Below, in pieces: positions 16,616 through 26,048 of a stretch of DNA of 64,000 bases. A program made the translations under genes and the position numbers. The stretch comes from Streptomyces sp. F63 (lineage in GTDB: Bacteria; Actinomycetota; Actinomycetes; Streptomycetales; Streptomycetaceae). Location: positions 1 through 64,000 of the forward strand of contig NZ_JAGPXX010000016.1 of the NCBI RefSeq assembly GCF_018070345.1, read 5' to 3'. Within the stretch, counting starts at the first letter, position 1; every line of letters starts with the position of its first letter. Below the pieces are notes generated by a model. It was given only the letters and a program-made list of their open reading frames with translations, searched no databases and had not been told where the DNA came from.

Positions 16616-19600
16616 GTGGCGGGCGAGTCCCCCGGTAGGTCGGAGCAGCGGAAGTCATCGGGGGGGACCGCGGAAGCGGAAGCGGAAGCCGGGAGCGACC
16701 CGCGGATCGCCGTCTTCGGAACCTCGTCGGACGACGGGAAGACGGATGACGGGAAGACGGGCGGCGGGAAGACGGGCGAGCCCGGCGGGGACCGTGCGGA
16801 CGGCCCTGACGGCGGTGACGCGGAGCCCGGAGACGGGACGCCGGAGAACACGGCGCCGAAGGGTGGAGCGGACGACTCGGGCGAGACACGCGGCGCGGTG
16901 ACGGAGGAGGCCCCGGCCGGGGACACCGCGGCGAAGGGGGCCACGGCGAGGGAGGCGGCCCCGGCGGACGGCGGGCCGGGAGACGGCGAGACGGGAGACG
17001 GCGAGACGGAGAACGCCACCTCCGGGAACGGTGCCGCATCCGGGACCGGCGAAGCCGGCATCCCTGGGGCCGGGGGCGAGCAGAAGGCGGCGGGGCTGGG
17101 CGACGCGCGGCTGCGGGACGCGGTCGCGGCCTGGGTCGCCACGAGCGAGGCCGAGCGGCGCCCCTCGGAGCCCGCTGCGCAGCCCGCCTCGGGGAGCGCC
17201 TCGGGAAGCGGGGACACCGGCGCTTCCGCCGGGCCGGGCGCCGGCACGCCTGGGGAGGACGTGACGAGGGAGGACGTGACGGGGGAGGACGTGACGGGGG
17301 AGGACGCGACGGGGGAAGACGGGGCCGGGGAAGACGGGGCCGTGGAGGACGCGGCCGGGCGCGCGGATCTGGTGACGGCGGCCTTCGGCGGCCTGCGCGC
17401 CGCGCGTACCGAGTCCTCGGAACGCGGTGGGTCCGCCCGCACCGGCGCCTCGACCGGAAGCGGTGAAGACCGGGGAACCGTGGTCTTCGGCCGCCCCCTC
17501 CCGGGCGACGAGGAGAGCGAGCCGGCGGAGCCGCCCGGGCAGTCCGCCGCCGCAGAGCCGTCCGGGTCGTCGACCGGGAAGGACGAGGACAAGGGTGCCG
17601 AGGAGGCGGAGGCGGAGGCGGTGGACCCCGGGAAGGAGCCCACCCCGGAAGAGGCCCCCCGGCACCGGAACCAGACCGGGCCACTTGCGAAAGCGAACGC
17701 GGAGGGCGGCGACTCCGCGAGGGCGGACGAGCCGGCTCGGGACACCGGGTCCGCGTCGCCTGCTGCGGCGGGCTCGAAGCCCGGCGAGAGCGGCGAGCGA
17801 GGGGGGAGCGCCGGGAGCGGAGCGGACGCCGACCGCGCCGGCGGGGACAGTGGTGCCGCCGGCGCCCCGGCGGGCGGTGCTGGCGCCCAGGGCAAGCCCG
17901 TGGATCAGCCGACGGCGGTCTTCCGGGTGCGGCAGCCCGGCAAGCCGGGGGACTCCGAACCGGCTGCCGGGACCGGCGGGAAGGAAGCGGAAAGCACCCG
18001 CGACAGCAAGTCGGCCCCCGGCGCGACGGGCGCGAAGAAGACGCCGCAGGCCGCGGAAGCGGAGTCGGCCGGGACGGCCGGAAAACAGCCGGAAGTCAGG
18101 GAGCCGGGCGGTGGCAAGCCCGGCACCGCGAAGCCCGGCACCGCGAAGCCCGGCACCGCGAAGCCCGGCACCGCGAAGCCCGGCACGGGCGCATCGGAGG
18201 CAGGAGCGCCGGACGCCGGGGGACCGGAGCCCGCGAGGGCGGGGGCCGGCGGGCCCGAGGCCGGGAAGGAGACCGCCGGGAAGTCCGGGACGGGGAAGTC
18301 CGGGCCCGGGAGGGCGGACGCCGGCAAGCACGGACCCGGCGAGCCCGGAACGGGGAAGCCGGGTGCTGCCGGACCGGCCGCCGGGCGGACCAGCACGTTC
18401 GTACCGCTGCAGTCCTCCGAGACCGCGCCCCGCACGCCCGCGCCGTCCAAGACACCGGCCTCCGGGCCCTCCTGGGCCGCGGGCCCGGAGGCCGCCCGCG
18501 CGGACTCCGCGAGCGGCGCCGGAGGCTCGGTCGCCCCGTCACCGGCCGGGGAGTCCGAGGTCGAGCGGACCAAGCAGCAGCCGCTGCCCCCGCTCGACCT
18601 GCTCGCCCAGCTCACCAACACCCCGCCGCCGCCCGAGACTCCGCTGCGCACCCTGGTGCGCCGGGTGAAGATCTGGACGCCGCTGGTCGTACTCCTCCTG
18701 ATCGTGTTCGCGATCGCACAGTCCCTTCGTCCTCTGCCGGAGCCCGAGCTGCGGCTGACGGCGGCGGCGGAGTACGCCTTCAAGGGGGAGAAGCCGTCGC
18801 TGCCGTGGCCGGACGAGGGCCAGGCCTATGTGGAGATCGACGGGCTCGGCAGCCTCGGCTCCTCCGGCGCGGAGAAGCCCGTCCCGATCGCCAGCGTCGC
18901 CAAGGTGATGACCGCGTACGTGTTCCTGCGCGAGTACCCGGTGAAGAAGGGCGACGAGGGCGTGAGGATGAAGGTCGACGCCCGGGCCGTGGAGGAGTAC
19001 GAGAGGGGCAGGGCCGACAGCGAGTCCGTGGTGCGGCTGACGGAGGGGCAGATGCTCTCCGAGTACGAGGCGCTGGAAGCCCTCATGCTGCCCTCCGCGA
19101 ACAACGTGGCCCGGCTGATGGCCCGCTGGTACGAGAAGGAGAACGGCGGGGATTTCGTCGCCGCGATGAACGACGCCGCCAAGGACCTCGGCATGAAGAA
19201 CACCACCTTCACCGACCCCAGCGGTCTGGAGAAGACGACGGTGAGCACCGCCAAGGACCTGGTAAAGCTGGGCAAGGCGGCGATGGCGGTCCCGGTCTTC
19301 AAGGAGATCTCCGCGAAGCCGTACTACATCGACAGCAACGACGACAAGCAGCTCAACTACAACCGCCTGATCCCCTACACGGGCATCGGCATCAAGACCG
19401 GCACGAGCACCGCGGCGGGCGGCAATCTGCTCTTCGCGGCGGAGCAGCCCATCGCGGGGACGAAGCAGCTGATCGTCGGCGCGGCACTGGGCCAGTACAA
19501 GGTGCCCGCCATCGACTCGGTGACGGAGGTCAGCAAGCAGCTGATCGAATCCGCGCAGGCGGTGCTCACGGACGCCAAGGTCGTCGAGAAGGGCCAGGTC

Positions 19601-19861
19601 GTCGGCCATGTCGACGACGGTCTGGGCGGGACGACGCCGGTGGTCGCCACCGAGGACGTCACGGCGGTCGGCTGGCCGGGCCTGACGGTGGACCTCGCTC
19701 TCAACGACGGCGGGGAGACCGTCCCGCACGAGGCGGAGGCGGGCACCGAGGTGGGACTGCTGACGGTCGGCAGCGGGCCCGGTCAGGTCAAGGTCCCCGT
19801 GGCGCTGGAGAAGGCCAAGGAGGAGCCGGGCTTCGGCAGCAAGCTGACCCGGATCCTCTGA
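16616..19861 (+). CDS. D-alanyl-D-alanine carboxypeptidase with giant disordered N-terminal region
   Basis: 1081 residues from GTG 16616, preceded by GGAGGAGGCACG. Residues 1 to about 685 are low-complexity Gly/Glu/Ala/Pro/Ser sequence with KPGTA repeats near 500-523. A single membrane segment follows (VVLLLIVFAIAQSL, about residue 690), then an S11-type DD-peptidase domain with the active-site motifs SVAK, SANN and KTGT in order. The enzyme trims D-Ala from peptidoglycan stem peptides outside the cell; the N-terminal region should be cytoplasmic. Ordinary DacA/PBP5-like enzymes are about 400 residues. Disordered cytoplasmic tails like this are often phosphorylated in actinobacteria, but that is inference. 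Confidence 0.85.
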   Translation: MAGESPGRSEQRKSSGGTAEAEAEAGSDPRIAVFGTSSDDGKTDDGKTGGGKTGEPGGDRADGPDGGDAEPGDGTPENTAPKGGADDSGETRGAVTEEAPAGDTAAKGATAREAAPADGGPGDGETGDGETENATSGNGAASGTGEAGIPGAGGEQKAAGLGDARLRDAVAAWVATSEAERRPSEPAAQPASGSASGSGDTGASAGPGAGTPGEDVTREDVTGEDVTGEDATGEDGAGEDGAVEDAAGRADLVTAAFGGLRAARTESSERGGSARTGASTGSGEDRGTVVFGRPLPGDEESEPAEPPGQSAAAEPSGSSTGKDEDKGAEEAEAEAVDPGKEPTPEEAPRHRNQTGPLAKANAEGGDSARADEPARDTGSASPAAAGSKPGESGERGGSAGSGADADRAGGDSGAAGAPAGGAGAQGKPVDQPTAVFRVRQPGKPGDSEPAAGTGGKEAESTRDSKSAPGATGAKKTPQAAEAESAGTAGKQPEVREPGGGKPGTAKPGTAKPGTAKPGTAKPGTGASEAGAPDAGGPEPARAGAGGPEAGKETAGKSGTGKSGPGRADAGKHGPGEPGTGKPGAAGPAAGRTSTFVPLQSSETAPRTPAPSKTPASGPSWAAGPEAARADSASGAGGSVAPSPAGESEVERTKQQPLPPLDLLAQLTNTPPPPETPLRTLVRRVKIWTPLVVLLLIVFAIAQSLRPLPEPELRLTAAAEYAFKGEKPSLPWPDEGQAYVEIDGLGSLGSSGAEKPVPIASVAKVMTAYVFLREYPVKKGDEGVRMKVDARAVEEYERGRADSESVVRLTEGQMLSEYEALEALMLPSANNVARLMARWYEKENGGDFVAAMNDAAKDLGMKNTTFTDPSGLEKTTVSTAKDLVKLGKAAMAVPVFKEISAKPYYIDSNDDKQLNYNRLIPYTGIGIKTGTSTAAGGNLLFAAEQPIAGTKQLIVGAALGQYKVPAIDSVTEVSKQLIESAQAVLTDAKVVEKGQVVGHVDDGLGGTTPVVATEDVTAVGWPGLTVDLALNDGGETVPHEAEAGTEVGLLTVGSGPGQVKVPVALEKAKEEPGFGSKLTRIL

Positions 19862-19870
19862 GCGGAGGAG

Positions 19871-19905
19871 GGCCGCCCGGACCGGCCCGCCCGGTCCGGA
19901 CGGCC
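19871..19905 (+). terminator. Terminator after the DD-carboxypeptidase gene
   Basis: 15-bp stem with one mismatch (19871-19885 with 19891-19905) and a five-base loop, 10 bases past the stop. The rest of the 425-bp convergent gap up to 20286 contains a duplicated CCCGGCTGACGGTGCCCGG block at about 19966-20005 and no gene. Confidence 0.8.
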
Positions 19906-20286
19906 CCGCCTGCCCCGGGGCGCCCCGCTTTGCCACGGGCCGTCCCGGGGCGTGCGGGAGTCGCGGCCCGGCTGACGGTGCCCGGCCCGGCTGACGGTGC
20001 CCGGCCCGCCGGACCTGCTCCCGCACCCCCGGTCACGCTTCGGCGGAACAGCCCGGCAGGGAACTCCGGGAGGCCATGGAGGGCGGCTCACACCGGGACG
20101 GGTCCGCACCGCGAGGACAACCGTGCCCGACCCGCCCCCGGACCGTGACGCGCAGCCCCGTGCCCCGGCACCTGTCGCGCCCCGCCGCGCCCGCGGGGAC
20201 CGGGGCGGGGGCGTGCTCCGGACCGCGGCCGAGGGCCGCCGTGCCGCCGCCGGTCGCTGCCGCCCCGCCGCCGGTCGCCGCCGCGG

Positions 20287-21363
20287 CTACAGCCGCTTCG
20301 CGCTGCGGAGCGTCTTCGCGTAGTAGCCGTTGCCGTCCAGCCGCGAGGTGCCGCCCTTGTCGCCGATGGTCGGGCCGTTGACCTCCTCACGGCTCGACAG
20401 GAAGATCTTGTGGCCGTCGGTGTCGTGGCCCAGGTAGATCCCCACGTGGTCGAGGCGTTCCTTCGTCCGCGCGTCCAGTTTGAAGAAGACCAGGTCGCCG
20501 GGTTGCAGCACGTCGATCGAGGCGGGCCGCTCGAACGGGGCCTTCCCCTTCAGCTCGATGATGTCCGCGCCGAGGTCCGAGCGGGCCATGCCGTTGGCCG
20601 TGCGGGGCAGGCCGTCGCCGGACTGGTCACTGGCCCGCAGCGGATAGCGGGCGCGGTAGCCGAAGACCGTGCGGATGAAGCCGGAGCAGTCCATCGAGCG
20701 GCTGCGCATGCTCTCGGGCTGCAGGGTGGTGCCGTCCCGGAAGGTGTACGGGATGCCCAGGTAGTCGTAGAAGTCGGACTGTTCCAGCCGCAGGTCGGCG
20801 CCCTCCGAGCCCTCGGGGTTGATCGGGCCGAAGTCGGCGTCACCGGCGTAGGCGACGCCCTCGTCGTCCTTCTTCACCGGGGCCTGGTCGACGTACTGGA
20901 AGCCGTAGGCGAAGAGGTCGTCCTCCTCGCTGCCGAAGTACTCCTTGAACCACTCCTTGAACCACCGTTCCTTCTCGGCGCCCTTCGTCCAGACCTCCGG
21001 CATCAGCCGGACCCAGTTCTCGGTGACGACCCGGGACTTGGTGTTGGCCGGTTCGGTGAAGGTGCGGCTGGGGCCGGTGAGGGTGGCCGTGCGGGCGCCG
21101 TCGGTGAAGGTCGCCAGCACCTGGCCGTTCTCCCCGCGCAGCACCGAGCGGTCCGGGCTCTTCAGCCGCTCCCACCGCTGCTCGCCGAGGTTCGCGCTGC
21201 CGGAGGACTTGAGGTCGGGGGTGTCGGTGACGGCCTGCACGGCGGGCGCCTTGGCCTGCTGCTCCTGGCGGAGTTCGACGGTGAGGTAGGCGCTGCCGGC
21301 GAGCAGGGCGATCACCGTGGTGGCGTGCAGGATCTTGCCGCGGGTCTTCTTCTGGGCACTCAT
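20287..21363 (-). CDS. Membrane-anchored NlpC/P60 hydrolase in the polyglutamate locus
   Basis: 358 residues from ATG 21363. One N-terminal membrane segment (ILHATTVIALLAGSAYL) leads to an extracellular region of unknown fold and then an NlpC/P60 domain: catalytic Cys in SMDCSGF (C226) and His in LDHVGIYLG (H306). P60 enzymes cut gamma-D-glutamyl bonds, and PgdS of Bacillus, which cuts poly-gamma-glutamate, belongs to this family. It is the last gene of the capA-sensor-capB-capC series, so release or trimming of the polymer is the likely role. Peptidoglycan remodelling is the alternative. Confidence 0.8.
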   Translation of the reverse strand: MSAQKKTRGKILHATTVIALLAGSAYLTVELRQEQQAKAPAVQAVTDTPDLKSSGSANLGEQRWERLKSPDRSVLRGENGQVLATFTDGARTATLTGPSRTFTEPANTKSRVVTENWVRLMPEVWTKGAEKERWFKEWFKEYFGSEEDDLFAYGFQYVDQAPVKKDDEGVAYAGDADFGPINPEGSEGADLRLEQSDFYDYLGIPYTFRDGTTLQPESMRSRSMDCSGFIRTVFGYRARYPLRASDQSGDGLPRTANGMARSDLGADIIELKGKAPFERPASIDVLQPGDLVFFKLDARTKERLDHVGIYLGHDTDGHKIFLSSREEVNGPTIGDKGGTSRLDGNGYYAKTLRSAKRL

Positions 21364-21385
21364 GGGACGGTCGGCTCCGTTGGGG

Positions 21386-21868
21386 TCAGGCGGACGGCAT
21401 GACGCCGAGCAGGATTCCGGCGGTGAGGACGACATAGGCCAGGAGCGTCACCGAGCCGGTGGCCAGGACGGTCGCTCCCTTGGGCTGGCGGACGAGCTGG
21501 TACGCGATGAGGCCGGGGACGATGAACCCGAGCGTCTGGTTGGCGTACATCAGCGGGAACTCGATGGACAGCACGATCATCACGGTGGCCTGGAGGAGGA
21601 CACCGGTCAGGACGACGGCGGAGAAGAGCCGCTTGCCGTAGAGGATCACGTGCCGCTGGAGCAGCAGGGTGCAGACGTAGGTCAGCACGGTGACGCCGAC
21701 GACCATGGCCGCCCGCTGGAGGTCTTCGACGAGGGTGAGCGCCAGCCAGCCGGGGGTGATCATGCCGCCGGGGGACAGATTGGTGGTCAGGTAGCAGACC
21801 AGCGAGAACATCAGACCCAGGGCGATGCCGATGGCGGCGATCTCCGGGGTGAGGACGGCGGGGATCAA
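21386..21868 (-). CDS. capC: CapC/PgsC, poly-gamma-glutamate synthesis membrane protein
   Basis: 160 residues, hydrophobic, with four or five membrane segments and the conserved CapC start IPAVLTPEIAAIGIALGL. TTG 21868 is preferred over GTG 21892 because AGGAG lies seven bases upstream of the TTG and the family sequence begins there. The TTG overlaps the capB stop (TTGA), so the two are translationally coupled. CapC forms the membrane part of the CapBC polyglutamate ligase complex. Confidence 0.85.
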   Translation of the reverse strand: MIPAVLTPEIAAIGIALGLMFSLVCYLTTNLSPGGMITPGWLALTLVEDLQRAAMVVGVTVLTYVCTLLLQRHVILYGKRLFSAVVLTGVLLQATVMIVLSIEFPLMYANQTLGFIVPGLIAYQLVRQPKGATVLATGSVTLLAYVVLTAGILLGVMPSA

Positions 21869-23718
21869 CGGGGCTCTCCTGGGCTCTGCCACGGACCGGA
21901 CTGCGGGGACTGTGAGGACTGCGGGGACTGCGGGGACTGTGAGGACTGCGGGGACCGCGGTGCGGAGGGGCCACGCCCTCCGGGCCGCTCGGGACCCCCG
22001 GGCCGCTCCGGCCCCTCGGGCGGATCGGACTGCGGGGGCGCGGGCCGGCGGCGGGGCTCGAAGAGCCCGCGCACCCGGAGCGGCATGGTCTCCTGGTGCC
22101 GCCCCGGCGGCAGTTCCTGCCGCTCACCCGCCTCGCGGGGCGGCGCCCCCCGCCGGACCGCCGGGCCGGGGCCGTTGGGGAACGGCGCCGGCTCCGGCTG
22201 CGGGCGGTTCAGATAGCGGGCCTCGTACGCCTCCGGGTACGGGGCGAACGGGTCGATGTGCGGGGCGTACGGTTCCGCGCCGGCCGGGAAGCCGGCCCCG
22301 GCACCGGCCGGCACCGCGGCCGGCTCGCGCCCGGTTCCGTGTCCCTCGGGCCCGGCGCCGCCGGTGCCCTCGGAGCCGTCGCCGGTGCCGGCAGCGGCCG
22401 CCGTGCCGTCCGGCGTCCCGGCGCCGTCCGGCTCCTCGTCGGCCGGCAGTTCCGCGAGGTGTTCCAGCAGCACTTCGCCCTGGCCGTGGATGTTGCCGAT
22501 GGCGACCAGCGAGGAGTCGGGACCGAGCCGGTCCAGCAGTGCGCGCATGAACTCCTCGGGGTCGCGGCGGTCACCGCCGAGGTCGACCGCGCGGGGCCGC
22601 CACTCGGCGGGCATGGCGTCCAGGGCGCTCTTGGTCGGATGGCCGATGAGGAAGACGGTCTCCGGGGCCAGCTCGGGGATGATCTCGCCCATCTGGCCGT
22701 TGCGCTCGACCCGGTCGGGACGGCAGTTGATCACCACGTTGAGCGGCCGGTGGATGGCGCCCAGGTCCAGCAGCTGGTTGATGTTCATCAGCGTCGACTC
22801 GGGGTCGTTGGCCGCGAAGACGTTCGCGAACCGCAGCCGCTTGGCACCCGCACCCGCACCCGCACCCGCACCCGCCCCCGCACCGGCCCCCGCACCGGCA
22901 CCGGCCGCCCCGGCGCCCGTGCCCGGCCGCTCGGCCGCTTCCGCGCCGCCGGGCACCAGGTACCGCTCGACGGAGAGCACGCCCGGGTCCGGCGGCGCCT
23001 CGTACATGCCGCGCAGCGCCGTCTCCCGGTCCACGCCGAGCAGGCCGGCCACGGTCAGGGCGATGGCGACGTTCTCCTTGAAGGTGAACCAGCTGAAGCC
23101 GCGCAGTTCCTCGTCGGTCACCGACTCCGGGTCGGCGTAGATCAGTTCACAGTCCCGGGCGTCCGCCTCCTCCTGGAGGATGGCGAACCGTTCCTTCTCG
23201 GCGGTCACGCAGATCCCGCCCTCCGGCATGGACCGGCTCAGGGAGCGGGCCACGTCGTCGAGGGTGGGTCCCATCTCGGCGAGGTGGTCCTCGCGGACGT
23301 TGCACAGCACGCCGATGGTGGAGCGGATCAGCTTCGACTGGTTGATCTCCTGCAGCGCCGGCATGACCGCCATGCACTCCATGACCAGGGCGTCCGGGTG
23401 GTACGAGGCGGCGCGCCGCACGATGCCGATCTGCTCCACGACGTTCGCGATGCCGAACTTCCGGTAGACCGGTTCCTCGGTGGCGTCGGGGTGGATGAAG
23501 CGGGCCGCGGTGCCGGTGGTCTTGGCGACCGTGACGAGCCCGCCGCCGCGCAGCGCGCCCGCGCACAGCCGGGTGATGGAGCTCTTGCCGCGGATGCCGT
23601 TGACGAGCACCCGGGACGGTATGTGGTCCAGGCCGGCGAAGTGCCGCCGCTGCTCGATGACGCCCGCGACGAGCAGGATGACGCAGCACACCACCAGAAC
23701 GGTGTAGAGGAAGAGCAC
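21865..23718 (-). CDS. capB: CapB/PgsB, poly-gamma-glutamate synthase
   Basis: 617 residues from GTG 23718. A short N-terminal membrane segment (FLYTVLVVCCVILLVAG) precedes a Mur-ligase-like amide ligase: ATP-binding VNGIRGKSSITRL, MECMAVMPALQ and CNVREDHLAEMGPT. It polymerises glutamate by gamma-amide bonds using ATP. Two oddities: an Ala-Gly run (about residues 271-291) is inserted in the ligase domain, and after about residue 430 the conserved part ends and a Pro/Gly/Ser-rich tail of nearly 190 residues follows. Typical CapB is about 400 residues. It overlaps capC by four bases. Confidence 0.88.
   Translation of the reverse strand: MLFLYTVLVVCCVILLVAGVIEQRRHFAGLDHIPSRVLVNGIRGKSSITRLCAGALRGGGLVTVAKTTGTAARFIHPDATEEPVYRKFGIANVVEQIGIVRRAASYHPDALVMECMAVMPALQEINQSKLIRSTIGVLCNVREDHLAEMGPTLDDVARSLSRSMPEGGICVTAEKERFAILQEEADARDCELIYADPESVTDEELRGFSWFTFKENVAIALTVAGLLGVDRETALRGMYEAPPDPGVLSVERYLVPGGAEAAERPGTGAGAAGAGAGAGAGAGAGAGAGAGAKRLRFANVFAANDPESTLMNINQLLDLGAIHRPLNVVINCRPDRVERNGQMGEIIPELAPETVFLIGHPTKSALDAMPAEWRPRAVDLGGDRRDPEEFMRALLDRLGPDSSLVAIGNIHGQGEVLLEHLAELPADEEPDGAGTPDGTAAAAGTGDGSEGTGGAGPEGHGTGREPAAVPAGAGAGFPAGAEPYAPHIDPFAPYPEAYEARYLNRPQPEPAPFPNGPGPAVRRGAPPREAGERQELPPGRHQETMPLRVRGLFEPRRRPAPPQSDPPEGPERPGGPERPGGRGPSAPRSPQSSQSPQSPQSSQSPQSGPWQSPGEPR
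22847..22912. repeat. Hexamer repeat (GCACCC/GCACCG) inside capB
   Basis: About eleven six-base units encode an Ala-Gly run within the ligase domain. The first five are exact GCACCC copies on the plus strand. Six-base slippage would change run length without shifting the frame. Confidence 0.9.
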
Positions 23719-23723
23719 GGTGG

Positions 23724-26048
23724 TCAGTTCCTTCCGGCGAGGGGGGTCGCGTCCCGCTTGCGCTGCTGCGTCTGCCGCTGCAGTTCCTGCCGGATCAGCT
23801 CCAGGCTGCGGGTGACGGCGCCGACCTCGTCGTGGTTGCGCGGGTAGAGAACGGTGCGGCGGTCGCCGTCGGCGAGCGCCTCGGCCCGGTCGGCCAGTTC
23901 GCGCAGCGGACGGACGACCACGATGTGCAGCCAGCCGAGACAGGCGGCGGTCGCGGTGAGGCCGAGGAGGCCGGCCAGCACGGTGCGGTTCTGCAGGCTG
24001 TACTCGGGGATGTCGAGTCCGGCGGCCGGCTGCCAGCTCACCACCGTCCAGCCGAGCGGCTTCGCGGGGCCGCCGCCGACGAACGGCGCGGCGGCGGCGA
24101 TCTGGACGCCCTCGTCGCGGTAGAGCACGCTGCTGGGCCGGGGGCTGAGCCCGACCTTCTGGTTGGCGCCGGCCACCAGCGAGGACAGCTTCTTGTCCGG
24201 CAGTTCCTGGAAGGCGCGGTAGCCGCTGTTGGCCGCGATCACCCGCTGCTTCTCGTCGATCAGCCGGACCTGGCCGAGGCCGGGCTGCTTGAGCAGCGAG
24301 TTGAGGAAGCCGATCCGGAACTCGCCGACGACGGCGGCGCCGTCGCGGCCCGGCACCTCGGCGTAGGCGCTGATGACCGGCACCTTGCCGGAGTCGTCGC
24401 GCAGGACGATCTGCTCGGTGCCCGGGCCCTTCCCGGCCGGGTGCCGGGGGTCCTCGCCGGCGCGGGCGAGGATCTCGCCGTCGGCGGAGAGGACGTACAG
24501 CGACTCGTAGCGCAGGTGCTCTTTCCGCGTCCGGTCGAGGACGGCGGTCATGTCGCCGGGGGACGTCTGGTCGCCGATGAGGGAGGCCACCGAGGTCAGG
24601 TCGGCGTGCCCCTCGTTGAGCGCCCGGCGGACCCGGTCGGTGAGGGTGTCGGTCCGTTCCCGCTGGTCGTTGACGAGCTGCTGGGGTACGACGACGGTGG
24701 CCTCGGCCCGGTTGAGGACCAGCGCGAGCGGGGCGCACCAGGCGAGGAGCAGCACGGCGGAGACGGTGAGCAGGGCGCGGCTGCCGACCCTCCGGCCCCG
24801 CCGGACGGGAGCGGCGGAGCCGTCCCCGGCGGAGCCGTCCCCGTCCGCGGAGCCGTCCGGGTCGCCGGTGCCGCCGAGGAGCTGCTGCCGCAGCCGTTCC
24901 AGGGCCTCGCCGATGCGCCGGGTCTCGCCGAAGCGCGGTGCGCCGACCGGGCGGCGCAGGTCGCCGCGGGTGAGGCGGCGGCTCTCCAGGAAGAGCTGGA
25001 GCAGCGGGCGCTGCACCGTGCCGTAGAGGAGCCCCACGGCCAGGGCGCCGATGACGAGCAGGGAGCCGGCGGCGAGCAGGCCGAAGATCGAGTTGGTGGT
25101 GCGGGTGGTGTCCTCGGTTACGTGGAGCAGGGCCACCACGGTCAGTCCGAGACCGGTGGCCGCGGTCTGGCCGCCGGCTTCCGGTGCGGCGAGCGTCGCG
25201 TAGCCGGCCAGGGCGCGTTCGCCGCCGGCCTCGTCGCCGAGGAGGCTGCCGCTCACCCCGAGGAAGCCGCCCGACCCCGGCTCCTTGGCCTTCACCGGGT
25301 GCTGCGCGGCCTTCTTCGCGGCGGTCCGGCTGAAGCCCCGCAGTTCCTTCCGTGACCGCTCGGCGTCCTCCTTGACCTCGTCGGAGAGGATCTGCTCGTC
25401 GGCCAGGATGCCGTCGCTGCTGAGGATCTCCCCGGTCGAGTCGACCACGGCGATGGCACGGAACTTGCCGAGGCTGACTCCGGGGAACTTCAGGCTGCTG
25501 GAGGCGATGAGCAGCTGCTGGGGCCGGTCCTCCCAGGACAGCACGGAGAGGATCAGCAGCCGTGTCTCGCCGTTCTCCAGGCGGACCATGCGCGGGTCGA
25601 GCCCGCCCTCCTCGGACAGCTTGCCGCGGTCGATCGCGGTGAGCGGCAGCGTCTCGCCGCGGGCGGCGAGGAGCTTCCCCGACTTGATCTCGAGAACGGC
25701 GGTGCCCCGCCACTTCTGGTAGACGCTGCCGATCTTGTCGAGGACGGCGTCGGCCGAGACGGGCTTGCCCGCGTTGAACAGCGCGGTCGTCCGGTTGAGG
25801 TCGGTGATGCTCTCGTCCAGGGAGGCGCGCAGTGCGATGGCGCCGTCCTCGGCGACGTGCTGCTGCGAGGTCATCACCGCCTCGGAGACCGGATCGTTGC
25901 CGACCCGGCCGAGGTGGAAGGCGGTGAGGGCCGCCAGCGAGAGCAGCAGCGCGGCCAGGGCCGCGATGGGAGGCCGGATGCCGCCCAGCAGTGACATATC
26001 GGCCCTGCGGCGGACTTTGTGCCGCGGCGTCGTGCGGGGGGCGACCAC
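23724..26048 (-). CDS. Two-module extracellular sensor with HAMP domains, no output domain
   Basis: 774 residues from GTG 26048, chosen for the AAGGAG eight bases upstream (an ATG at 26078 has none). It has four membrane segments: residues about 25-46, a second starting IFGLLAAGSLLVIGALAVG, a third starting ALLTVSAVLLLAWCAPLAL, and a fourth starting RTVLAGLLGLTATAACLG. Each pair flanks an extracellular Cache-like sensor region and is followed by a HAMP-like segment. The protein stops right after the second HAMP, with no kinase, cyclase or chemotaxis domain. It lies 5 bp upstream of capB, so it probably controls polymer synthesis by contact, or acts as a scaffold. Inferred from context. Confidence 0.7.
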   Translation of the reverse strand: MVAPRTTPRHKVRRRADMSLLGGIRPPIAALAALLLSLAALTAFHLGRVGNDPVSEAVMTSQQHVAEDGAIALRASLDESITDLNRTTALFNAGKPVSADAVLDKIGSVYQKWRGTAVLEIKSGKLLAARGETLPLTAIDRGKLSEEGGLDPRMVRLENGETRLLILSVLSWEDRPQQLLIASSSLKFPGVSLGKFRAIAVVDSTGEILSSDGILADEQILSDEVKEDAERSRKELRGFSRTAAKKAAQHPVKAKEPGSGGFLGVSGSLLGDEAGGERALAGYATLAAPEAGGQTAATGLGLTVVALLHVTEDTTRTTNSIFGLLAAGSLLVIGALAVGLLYGTVQRPLLQLFLESRRLTRGDLRRPVGAPRFGETRRIGEALERLRQQLLGGTGDPDGSADGDGSAGDGSAAPVRRGRRVGSRALLTVSAVLLLAWCAPLALVLNRAEATVVVPQQLVNDQRERTDTLTDRVRRALNEGHADLTSVASLIGDQTSPGDMTAVLDRTRKEHLRYESLYVLSADGEILARAGEDPRHPAGKGPGTEQIVLRDDSGKVPVISAYAEVPGRDGAAVVGEFRIGFLNSLLKQPGLGQVRLIDEKQRVIAANSGYRAFQELPDKKLSSLVAGANQKVGLSPRPSSVLYRDEGVQIAAAAPFVGGGPAKPLGWTVVSWQPAAGLDIPEYSLQNRTVLAGLLGLTATAACLGWLHIVVVRPLRELADRAEALADGDRRTVLYPRNHDEVGAVTRSLELIRQELQRQTQQRKRDATPLAGRN

